A program made the position numbers and the translations under genes. Shown here piece by piece: positions 1 to 6,480 of a stretch of DNA of 16,523 nt. The DNA comes from Deltaproteobacteria bacterium. GTDB taxonomy: Bacteria; Desulfobacterota; DSM-4660; Desulfatiglandales; HGW-15. Each line of letters starts with the position of its first letter. Positions within the stretch are counted from its first letter, which is position 1. The notes beneath the pieces are model-generated. The model made no database searches. It was not told the DNA's origin and saw only the letters and a program-made list of their open reading frames with translations. The stretch spans positions 1-16,523 of the forward strand of contig JAFDIX010000016.1 of NCBI GenBank assembly GCA_019307805.1. The letters are read 5' to 3'.

Positions 1-1353
1 GGTACTGTCAAGTTTTTTGTGTAAATTTTTTATCTTCCAATTTCTGAAAGAAGGGCAGATTGTTACGCACTTTCCCTATAGGGTTTGACTTCCAGTGCAA
101 CTCCATTTTAAGGCAGATAAAAGCCAGGAGAGTATAACAGGAATTCTCCCCGGCTACGATCTCCATAGGCTTTGTTCTGCGTTTAAATTCTTTGTTAAGG
201 CGTTCAATAATGTTGGTGGTTCTCATTGAAATCCACTCTTCATCTGGACAGATAAAAAACGTCAGACACGCTTCTAAAGAGTTCTCCAGACATTTGACAG
301 CAGAAGGAAGGTCTCGCTGCCATCTCTCTTTGAAGATGTCAAAGAACTCCATGGCCTTCTTTTTTGAGGAGGCGTAGAAGATGGAGCGCATATCATCGGC
401 CACGGCCTTTTTCAACTTCCTCGGTACCTTGGCCAGCACATTGCTGGCCACATGCACCTGGCATCTCTGGACTTTGGCTTTCGGGAATTCCTCCTTAAAT
501 ACCTTCTCTAGGCCTGGTAATCCGTCCATAACCCCCAGGACCATATTGTTGCCATCTAAACCTCTTCCCTTTAGATCCTTGAAAAACTCCCGCCAGGTGG
601 GAGCTGACTCCTTATCCCCTGCCTGGAAGCCTAACACCCGTTTGTGCCCTGTCTCCGTAACCCCAATAGCCACCAGCACGGGAACCTTCTCTATGCTCCC
701 ATCTATGCGCATATCGAAGTTAACACCGTCTAAAAAGATATACTTAATGGACTCCCCGGATAGATCACGGGTTCTCCATTTCTCCACCGCACCGATCAAT
801 TCTTTATTGGCGTTGCTTACCTCGGAAGCAGATATCTTCCGGCCAATCAGCCTTGTAGAAAGCATTGATAAGCTACGGGTGCTCACACCAGTCAAAAACA
901 TAAAACTCAAGTCCTGGCGAAGCTCATTCTCATACCGTTTGCTTCGGGGGATCACCTGGGTCTTAAACTCACCGTTCCGATCCCTTGGCACCTCAACCTG
1001 TACCTCTCCAATACCTTTTAATGTGAAGTTGCGAGGATAGGAACCATTGCGATGATTAACCTCTCCCTGACCATGTTCATACCATTCCCGTGCAAGAAAT
1101 TGGGTGCGCTCCATGTCCATCAATCTGGAAAGATATTCGCCAACACTCTGTCTGATGTCTACTCGGATCATCTCAAATATCTTGTCCGGTCCCTCCTGGA
1201 TTTCCTTGAAAATGCTCACAACCTCTGGTACGCTAACCTCTATTTTCATGGGTGCTTCTCCTTTCTTGGGGGGTTTTGTGGTGAAACCCTTTTAAAGGAA
1301 AAGCACCTTTTTTTATACCCTTTTAGAATTTACACAAATTATTTTACACTACC
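1..1353 (-). mobile_element. IS256-family insertion sequence, complete
   Basis: The element is bounded by imperfect terminal inverted repeats: bases 1-27 and the reverse complement of 1327-1353 match at 22 of 27 positions, both starting GGTA and sharing TTTGTGTAAATT. A single transposase gene fills the interior, and its stop codon lies inside the left repeat, an economical layout usual for IS256 relatives. The right junction is at 1353/1354 and the next bases are gaatttctc. This family normally makes an 8-9 bp target duplication, but the left flank is outside the window, so the duplication cannot be checked. The insertion cuts the membrane-protein remnant that starts at 1354. No internal deletions or frameshifts are visible, so the element could still be active. 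Confidence 0.9.
8..1249 (-). CDS. IS256-family (mutator-type) DDE transposase
   Basis: This 413-residue protein is full length for IS256-family transposases, which cut and join the element ends by DDE chemistry. Candidate catalytic residues are D174 (in FLDGV), D242 (in VMDGLPG) and E349 (in NIIERLNKEFKRR). The family's Cys/His feature is present as C263-H266 in RCQVHVASN. The region before about residue 110 would hold the DNA-binding part. The ATG at 1249 is preceded by AAGGAG a few bases upstream. The TGA stop at 8-10 falls within the left terminal repeat. The frame is intact. The family assignment is firm from the motifs; the closest named IS cannot be given from the sequence alone. Confidence 0.95.
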   Translation of the reverse strand: MKIEVSVPEVVSIFKEIQEGPDKIFEMIRVDIRQSVGEYLSRLMDMERTQFLAREWYEHGQGEVNHRNGSYPRNFTLKGIGEVQVEVPRDRNGEFKTQVIPRSKRYENELRQDLSFMFLTGVSTRSLSMLSTRLIGRKISASEVSNANKELIGAVEKWRTRDLSGESIKYIFLDGVNFDMRIDGSIEKVPVLVAIGVTETGHKRVLGFQAGDKESAPTWREFFKDLKGRGLDGNNMVLGVMDGLPGLEKVFKEEFPKAKVQRCQVHVASNVLAKVPRKLKKAVADDMRSIFYASSKKKAMEFFDIFKERWQRDLPSAVKCLENSLEACLTFFICPDEEWISMRTTNIIERLNKEFKRRTKPMEIVAGENSCYTLLAFICLKMELHWKSNPIGKVRNNLPFFQKLEDKKFTQKT

Positions 1354-1650
1354 GAATTTCTCGAACTTGTTCATTTTGCTATATGGCCTGGGGGCGATGT
1401 CGACGGAAGTATGTATGCAGTATTCTTCTACTCAACATTCATTACGTCTATTTGGGCGTGGTTGTACGCCTCTAGCGAAGCCGCAGTTAGATTGGCCATG
1501 CGTTTTAGAAACGGTGTAAGGATTCTCCAGTGGGCCCTGCCGATAGAGACGAAACCTTTCCGTTCAATTGGTGAAGTAGCGGCTCTTTTTGTTTGCGTAA
1601 GTTATTGGGTAATTGCGGGAATTGCATCGTTGCTTCAACAGACTGCGTGA
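1354..1650 (+). pseudogene. 3' remnant of a membrane-protein gene, interrupted by the IS
   Basis: An open frame runs from the IS junction at 1354 to TGA at 1648-1650, giving 98 residues. Upstream of 1354 it would enter the IS and meets TAG at 1324-1326, so the original 5' part was lost or separated by the insertion. An ATG at 1411 gives a 79-residue product but has no good ribosome binding site. The peptide has a hydrophobic segment around FYSTFITSIWAWLY, a basic and amphipathic middle, the motif IETKPFRSIGEVA, and a last membrane segment before the C-terminus. From memory this resembles the C-terminal half of hypothetical multi-pass proteins carrying FFTSVWxWLY and DIExKPLxSIGxVA-like motifs, some of which sit in integron cassettes. 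No function is known to me. The region looks more AT-rich than its neighbours. An attC-like palindrome follows the stop by 22 bp, in cassette order. Confidence 0.6.
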
Positions 1651-1672
1651 GCGTCAATTGATGATATGTGCT

Positions 1673-1745
1673 GGCTAACAATGGCATGCACTCGGGCATG
1701 GATTCCGCTACGCTTCATACCCGCCAGTGATGTCAAACGTTATGG
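1673..1745 (+). other. attC-like recombination site (candidate integron cassette end)
   Basis: The 73-bp segment opens with GGCTAACAA and closes with TCAAACGTTATGG, which fit the outer R'' (xxxYAAC) and R' (GTTxxxx) boxes of attC sites, though the outermost bases do not pair perfectly. Between them the arms 1685-1700 (CATGCACTCGGGCATG) and 1716-1732 (CATACCCGCCAGTGATG) form an imperfect stem with unpaired bases, around a 15-base loop. Extrahelical bases and low sequence conservation with conserved folding are typical of attC. The site lies 22 bp after the stop of the upstream remnant in the same orientation. No integrase gene or second attC is in the window. The alternative is a chance imperfect palindrome or a weak terminator, but there is no following T-run. 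Confidence 0.5.
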
Positions 1746-1854
1746 CGGTCTGTGATAGCCTTATTATACAAAATTGCATGCCGGTTTGGTTGGAATTTTC
1801 GATTGTCATCTGCTGGTCAAGATACTCTCAGTTCACTAAAACTATTCTATTACT

Positions 1855-1948
1855 TTATTTCACTGTGCTTCCCGGTTTTGTTGCCACATCCGGTATCAGG
1901 AGGTGGACACCACTGTCATCTTCTGCCGCGAGAACCATTCCCTGGGAT
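1855..1948 (-). pseudogene. Out-of-frame lost 3' end of metG
   Basis: Reading the minus strand as if one copy of the adjacent 20-bp duplication were removed, metG continues LMGVESQGMVLAAED and then HLLIPD, ending in a lysine and TAA at 1855-1857. That is 30 residues beyond the shared LMGVE. LMGVxSQGMxLAA is the standard ending of the MetRS C-terminal tRNA-binding domain, so these bases are the original gene end, now untranslated because the duplication shifts the frame into a stop at 1959. Confidence 0.85.
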
Positions 1949-1988
1949 TCCACCCCCATCAGTTTTGCTCCACCCCCATCAGTTTTGC
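1949..1988 (-). repeat. Perfect 20-bp tandem duplication in the metG 3' end
   Basis: Bases 1949-1968 and 1969-1988 are identical (tccacccccatcagttttgc on the plus strand) and directly adjacent. Twenty is not a multiple of three, so the duplication shifts the metG frame by two and brings a TGA at 1959-1961 into frame. A recent slippage event, or a sequencing or assembly error, would both look like this. Confidence 0.95.
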
Positions 1989-3779
1989 CGGTTCAAGGTT
2001 GACCACCAGGACCACCTGTCTCCCCTGAAGGTCCTCCGCTTCATAGTGACCCGCAACCCCGGCGACAACAGTCCTTTCCTCCCCCACATCCACGGTCAGT
2101 TTGATGAGCTTTTTGGACTTTGGGATGGGCTCCGCCTTTGTGATGGTGCCGACTCTGAGATCCAGTTTTTGAAATTCCTCAAAAGAGATCACTGCCTTTT
2201 CTCCCTTCGGTTTCTTCCCCTTTTTCTTCTCTTTGGGCGGTTCCGGCTTCTTATCCGCCTCGATACGGGGAAACAGGCGGGGAACCTCCGCAATGGTCTT
2301 CCCGGTCACACCGCCCCACCGGCCTACGTCTTCCAGGGTCAGTTCCCTTCCTGACTTTGGAAGCCCCAGGGCATGCTGGATGTTTTCCGCGCTCTGGGGC
2401 ATGAAGGGCCAGACAAGGACCGAGACGATCTTGATCGATTCTGTGAGGTGGAAGAGGACCGTCTCCAGCCGAGGCCTGTCCGATTTGGCCAGGACCCAGG
2501 GTGCCATGGAGTCGATATATTTGTTGAGCCTGCCAATAACGGTCCAGATCCCCATAAGTGCCTTATGAAACTCCAGGGCCTTCATGAACCGGGGATATTC
2601 GCCGACCTGCGCCATGACCGCTTCCTGCAATTCCTCGTCAACCTTCAGGACCTCTCCGGATGCAGGCACGGCACCCTCCAGATACCGCTGAATCATGGTC
2701 AAACTTCTGCTGACCAAGTTTCCCAGGTCATTGGCCAGATCCGCGTTGATCCTCCCCACCAGGGCCTCCTCACTGAACTCGGAATCAAGGCCAAAGACCA
2801 TATCCCGCAACAGGAAATATCTGAAGGCGTCCAGCCCGTATATCCCTGCCAGATCCAGAGGTTTGACAACGTTACCCAGGCTCTTGGACATTTTCCCTTC
2901 ATTGATATTCCAGTATCCGTGGACATTGAGATGCTGATAGGGTTCTATGCCGGCCGACTTGAGCATGCAGGGCCAGTAAATCCCGTGGGGTTTTAAAATG
3001 TCTTTGGCAATGATGTGCTGGACCACGGGCCAAAATTTGTTAAAGAGGGGTCCGTCCGGGTAGTTGACTGCCGAGATGTAATTAATGAGCGCATCAAACC
3101 AGACATAGGTGACATATTCCTTGTCAAAGGGCAGGGTGATGCCCCAGGAGAGTCTGGACTTGGGACGTGAAATACACAGGTCTTCCAGGGGATCTTTGAG
3201 AAAAGAAAGCACTTCGTTTTTGTATCTTTCAGGACGAATGAACTGGGGATGCGCCTGAATATGGTCCCTCAGCCAATCCTGATATTTTCCCATGCGGAAA
3301 AAATAATTGGATTCTTTGATCGTCTGGGGTTCTGTCTGGTGATCCGGGCATTTCCCATCCACCAGTTCTCTTTCCATGTAAAACCGCTCACATCCGAAAC
3401 AGTAGAGCCCCTCATAGTCACTGAAGTAGATGTCCCCCTTTTCATTGACCATGTTAAGAATAAGTTCCACTGTCTTTTTGTGGCCGGGGTCTGTTGTACG
3501 CACAAAATGGTCGTTGCTGATATTTAATTCAGGCCAGAGATCCCTGAAGAGCCGGCTGACCCGGTCCGCATAGGCCTGTGGGGTCTGCCCTGCCTTTTGG
3601 GCGGCTTCAACGATTTTGTCCCCGTGTTCATCCGTGCCCGTGAGAAAATAGGAGTCTTCTCCGGAAAGGACGCTGAATCGGTTGAGGACATCGGCAACAA
3701 TGGTGGTATAGGCGTGCCCCAAATGGGGCTCGGCATTGACATAATATATAGGTGTAGTGACATAAAATGGTGTGTTCAA
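1959..3779 (-). CDS. metG: Methionine--tRNA ligase, C-terminally truncated by frameshift
   Basis: MetRS charges tRNA-Met with methionine in the cytoplasm. The class I core is complete: HLGH at 19-22, the zinc knuckle C127, C130, C144 and H147 of the single-zinc bacterial type, and KMSKS at 296-300. The anticodon-binding helices follow to about residue 490. A lysine-rich linker leads to a C-terminal OB-fold tRNA-binding domain starting near FEEFQKLDLRVG. That domain breaks off: after LMGVE only QN and a stop follow, because of a 20-bp tandem duplication, so the product has 606 residues instead of an inferred 634. The start is a TTG at 3779; the frame has no nearby upstream ATG, and a GAAAGGA stretch lies somewhat far upstream. 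It is last in a minus-strand run after ricT. Catalysis should survive; tRNA affinity or dimerisation may not. Confidence 0.93.
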   Translation of the reverse strand: MNTPFYVTTPIYYVNAEPHLGHAYTTIVADVLNRFSVLSGEDSYFLTGTDEHGDKIVEAAQKAGQTPQAYADRVSRLFRDLWPELNISNDHFVRTTDPGHKKTVELILNMVNEKGDIYFSDYEGLYCFGCERFYMERELVDGKCPDHQTEPQTIKESNYFFRMGKYQDWLRDHIQAHPQFIRPERYKNEVLSFLKDPLEDLCISRPKSRLSWGITLPFDKEYVTYVWFDALINYISAVNYPDGPLFNKFWPVVQHIIAKDILKPHGIYWPCMLKSAGIEPYQHLNVHGYWNINEGKMSKSLGNVVKPLDLAGIYGLDAFRYFLLRDMVFGLDSEFSEEALVGRINADLANDLGNLVSRSLTMIQRYLEGAVPASGEVLKVDEELQEAVMAQVGEYPRFMKALEFHKALMGIWTVIGRLNKYIDSMAPWVLAKSDRPRLETVLFHLTESIKIVSVLVWPFMPQSAENIQHALGLPKSGRELTLEDVGRWGGVTGKTIAEVPRLFPRIEADKKPEPPKEKKKGKKPKGEKAVISFEEFQKLDLRVGTITKAEPIPKSKKLIKLTVDVGEERTVVAGVAGHYEAEDLQGRQVVLVVNLEPAKLMGVEQN

Positions 3780-3844
3780 TAGTTTAACCGTTTCCTTTCT
3801 TTCAATGAATCGTCACTGGGAGGCCGGCAACGTAAAACTTGTTC

Positions 3845-3887
3845 CGGCATCCCTGGCAACAACAATTCGCGATAGGGCCGGATGCCG
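3845..3887 (-). repeat. Intergenic inverted repeat between ricT and metG
   Basis: CGGCATCC at 3845-3852 and GGATGCCG at 3880-3887 are perfect reverse complements, separated by 27 bases, directly after the ricT stop in the 109-bp gap before metG. No T-run follows on the minus strand, so it is not a convincing intrinsic terminator. It could be a processing or attenuation hairpin, or chance. Confidence 0.35.
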
Positions 3888-3888
3888 T

Positions 3889-4707
3889 CTATTTCGCCTT
3901 TGAGTTCGGCTTATTCCGGATAATGTCTTTGGTGGAAATCTCTATATCCTCACCGCCATCCAGGCTCACGGTCAGGGTCTTTTTCAATATATTCTGGCGA
4001 ACAACCTTCCCCTCTCCTTGTTTTGTGTTCACCCGCTTACCGACCTTGGGAATATCCTTTTTTGCGTTCTCATAGTATTTAAATTCATAGGCAAGACAAC
4101 ACATGAGTCTCCCGCACATTCCGGAAATCTTGGTGGGGTTCAGAGAGAGGTTTTGCTCTTTGGCCATTTTAATGGACACAGGGTCAAAGCTGTTGAGGAA
4201 CCCCGTACAGCAAAGCTGGCGACCACAGTTCCCCAGACCGCCCACCATCTTGGCCTGATGACGAACGCCGATCTGTCGCATTTCGATCCTTGTATGAAAC
4301 TTCTGGACAAGATCCTTGACCAATTCTCGAAAATCCACCCTGCCATCGGCCGTAAAATAGACCATGACCTTGCTTCCATCAAAGAGGCGCTCGACACCCA
4401 CCAGGATCATGGGCAGGGATCTTTCCTTGATCCTTTTAGTGCAGAAACTGGAAATCTCCTGGTTCAGCCTATGGTTCTTCTCATGCCGCTCCAGATCCTT
4501 CTCAGAGGCAACACGCAATACTTTTCGAAGCCGTTTTGGAGGGCCGTCCTCACCCCATTTCCTCGGCGCGGCACATACCATGCCCAGGGCCGGCCCCAGT
4601 TCTGTTTCTACCATGACCAAATTTCCCTTCTGAAGCACAAAATGCCCTGTGTCAAAAGAGGAAAGCTTTCCGGATTTGCCGACTTGAACCCCCACTACCT
4701 TGTTCAT
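3889..4707 (-). CDS. ricT: RicT/YaaT-like PSP1-domain protein
   Basis: This 272-residue protein has the PSP1 C-terminal domain: VYFTADGRVDFRELV, then RIEMRQIGVRHQAK, and two cysteine clusters, C161/C166/C167 (GNCGRQLCC) and C198/C203/C204 (GMCGRLMCC). In Bacillus subtilis the homologue RicT (YaaT) joins RicA and RicF in an iron-sulfur complex that stimulates RNase Y and affects RNA maturation. Whether a Ric complex exists here is unknown, since ricA and ricF are not in the window. The ATG at 4707 lies 10 bp after the holB stop, with an AAGGGT stretch upstream inside the holB end, suggesting translational coupling. The holB-ricT pairing is the same as in Firmicutes, and metG follows. The last 50 residues form a KOW-like basic tail. 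Confidence 0.9.
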   Translation of the reverse strand: MNKVVGVQVGKSGKLSSFDTGHFVLQKGNLVMVETELGPALGMVCAAPRKWGEDGPPKRLRKVLRVASEKDLERHEKNHRLNQEISSFCTKRIKERSLPMILVGVERLFDGSKVMVYFTADGRVDFRELVKDLVQKFHTRIEMRQIGVRHQAKMVGGLGNCGRQLCCTGFLNSFDPVSIKMAKEQNLSLNPTKISGMCGRLMCCLAYEFKYYENAKKDIPKVGKRVNTKQGEGKVVRQNILKKTLTVSLDGGEDIEISTKDIIRNKPNSKAK

Positions 4708-4717
4708 CTTGTGACCA

Positions 4718-5785
4718 TTACCCTTTTTTTTCGCCCTGGTCCTGGTGAGCCCGTTTTTTAAGGGCCAGCAGCGTGTTCTCCATTAAAAGATCCACATTCC
4801 GTGAGCGCAGGATGTCTCTCTGGGCCCCATCCAGGAGCAGAATGCTTTCCAGTAAATCGTTCATGTTATAGCTTTTTGCTATATTTTTCAACTTGTGCGA
4901 AAAGTCCATATTGAAAAGGAGGTCTTCCGACCCTCCTGCCTTCACAAGCATAAGATCCCTGTACCAGGTTCGCCAGATCCCCAACACCTCCAGGAGACCC
5001 CCTTCCCACTTCCCCGGGCCCTCGGAGCCCCGCTTCTTCTCCGCCCTTGTGATCTCGGTGGCCATTTTCAAAACACCTTCAGGGGGGAGCCCGGAAAGAT
5101 CCGTGATTCTTTGAAGATGGGTATTCCTGTTTTCTAAAAAACCCCCGGCATGCATGTGGATGGCCCTCCCCAGACTACCTTCTGACATCTTGGTCAGCAG
5201 GAGTGCCATATCCTCTTCCAGCCCCAGAAGTTCCCGCAGGCGATGCGCGATAAGATCCGCCGTTATGGGCTGGAAAGGTACTTTCTGACATCGAGACAAG
5301 ATGGTGGGCAACAGGTCCAGCGGTTCCATTACGGTCAAAATCAGAATATTCCTCTCAGGAGGCTCTTCAAGTGTTTTCAGGAATGCATTGGCCGCTTCCT
5401 CGGTCATCATTTCGGCCCGGGTGACGATACTGATCCGATACCTGCCGGATACAGGCTTGTACCCAAAGCGTCGATTCAGCTCCCGTATTTGTTCAATCTT
5501 GATGACGGTTCCCTGGGGCGTCACTTGTTCAAGATCGGGGAAGTTTCCGGACATTAACTGGCGGCAGGACAGACACCCACCGCATCCTTCTCCATCTACC
5601 GGTGCGGTGCAGTTGATGGTTTGGGCCAATGCGATTGCGGTCGTCCTCTTACCGATCCCCGGTATGCCCACGAACAGATAGGCATGGGGAATCCGGTCCA
5701 TTGCCATGGCCTGTTTTAAGTACCTGATGGCCCTTTCCTGGCCGATAATCTGTGAAAAGGGAGTAAATGGTGCTTTGTTATTCAT
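4718..5785 (-). CDS. holB: DNA polymerase III subunit delta'
   Basis: Delta' is the stator subunit of the clamp loader that places the beta clamp on DNA. The 355-residue protein opens with FSQIIGQERAIRYL and has an AAA+ P-loop-like stretch GIPGIGKRT at 40-48. Four zinc-binding cysteines are C59, C68, C71 and C74. A degenerate Walker B region precedes NAFLKTLEEPP, and the clamp-loader SRC motif is at 164-166 (ILSRCQ). The C-terminal third is the collar domain and diverges. The ATG at 5785 is 11 bp after the tmk stop, with GAAG-type weak ribosome binding sequence. The order tmk, holB, ricT is a conserved bacterial arrangement. Length and motifs fit holB better than dnaX, which would be longer. 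Confidence 0.93.
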   Translation of the reverse strand: MNNKAPFTPFSQIIGQERAIRYLKQAMAMDRIPHAYLFVGIPGIGKRTTAIALAQTINCTAPVDGEGCGGCLSCRQLMSGNFPDLEQVTPQGTVIKIEQIRELNRRFGYKPVSGRYRISIVTRAEMMTEEAANAFLKTLEEPPERNILILTVMEPLDLLPTILSRCQKVPFQPITADLIAHRLRELLGLEEDMALLLTKMSEGSLGRAIHMHAGGFLENRNTHLQRITDLSGLPPEGVLKMATEITRAEKKRGSEGPGKWEGGLLEVLGIWRTWYRDLMLVKAGGSEDLLFNMDFSHKLKNIAKSYNMNDLLESILLLDGAQRDILRSRNVDLLMENTLLALKKRAHQDQGEKKG

Positions 5786-5796
5786 GGCGCTTCAAT

Positions 5797-6429
5797 CTAT
5801 TCTTCCATGTGTGGTTTGAGGCGATCAAGAATGGCCTTTTCCATTACATCCCTGTCAACGGAGGCATCAATGACCGCGAACCGTTTGCTGTGGGTCTCTG
5901 CAAGGGCAAGATATGCATCCCGGACCTTCAGGTGAAAGGCCACCGCTTCCCTCTCGAAACGATCCTGCCCCTTTTGAGTCCCCTGACTATCACGTTTTCG
6001 GGCCCTTTGAAGCCCCACTTCTACGGGGCAATCAAGGAGAAATGTCAAATCCGGAACCAGACCCTGTGTTGCCATTTCATTCAAAAACCGGATCAATGCC
6101 TCATCCTGTCCCCGGGCCGAGCCCTGGTATGCCATAGTCGCATCGAAAAAGCGGTCACACAAAACCCATTTCCCCGCTTCGAGGGCCGGTTTTATCACTT
6201 CTTCAACATGTTGTGTCCTGTCGGCAATATACAGGATGAGCTCTGTCAAGGGAGTGAGGTCCTTGCTTTTGGCGTCCAGGAGGATCCGCCTGATTCGCCT
6301 TCCGATATCCGTCCCTCCCGGCTCGAGGGTGGCGACAAGGGGGAGGCCATATCCCTCCAGGCGGTCTGCCAGACGCTTTATCTGGGTCGTTTTCCCGCAA
6401 CCTTCAATACCTTCAAATGTTATAAACAA
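5797..6429 (-). CDS. tmk: Thymidylate kinase
   Basis: Thymidylate kinase phosphorylates dTMP to dTDP with ATP for DNA synthesis. The 210-residue product begins with the P-loop strand FITFEGIEGCGKTTQ (GIEGCGKTT at 7-15). It has the DR(F/Y/H) nucleotide motif as DRF at 92-94, the dTMP contact region TMAYQGSARGQ, and the LID segment RARKRDSQ to QDRFERE. I chose the TTG at 6429 because GGGAG lies six bases upstream and the protein then starts right at the conserved first strand. A longer form from tandem TTG codons at 6459 lacks a ribosome binding site. It sits 51 bp after the RACo-like gene and 11 bp before holB, so it is likely in one transcript with them. Confidence 0.93.
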   Translation of the reverse strand: MFITFEGIEGCGKTTQIKRLADRLEGYGLPLVATLEPGGTDIGRRIRRILLDAKSKDLTPLTELILYIADRTQHVEEVIKPALEAGKWVLCDRFFDATMAYQGSARGQDEALIRFLNEMATQGLVPDLTFLLDCPVEVGLQRARKRDSQGTQKGQDRFEREAVAFHLKVRDAYLALAETHSKRFAVIDASVDRDVMEKAILDRLKPHMEE

Positions 6430-6480
6430 TGCAATCTCCCGGAAAAGGCTTTTCAACAAAGAAGGGAGTATAAAGAAAAA

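Noticed and set aside
381..1040. A 219-codon frame on the plus strand opposite the transposase
   Set aside because: It lies wholly inside the clearly identified transposase gene, and its translation shows no recognisable motif.
1052..1519. A 155-codon plus-strand frame spanning the IS right end and the following region
   Set aside because: It crosses the IS boundary, is antisense to the transposase start, and is in a different frame from the remnant, which has coherent protein-like motifs.
1949..1988. Programmed frameshifting to restore the MetRS C-terminus
   Set aside because: The disruption is an exact tandem duplication without a slippery heptamer and stimulatory structure, so a mutation or an assembly error explains it more simply.
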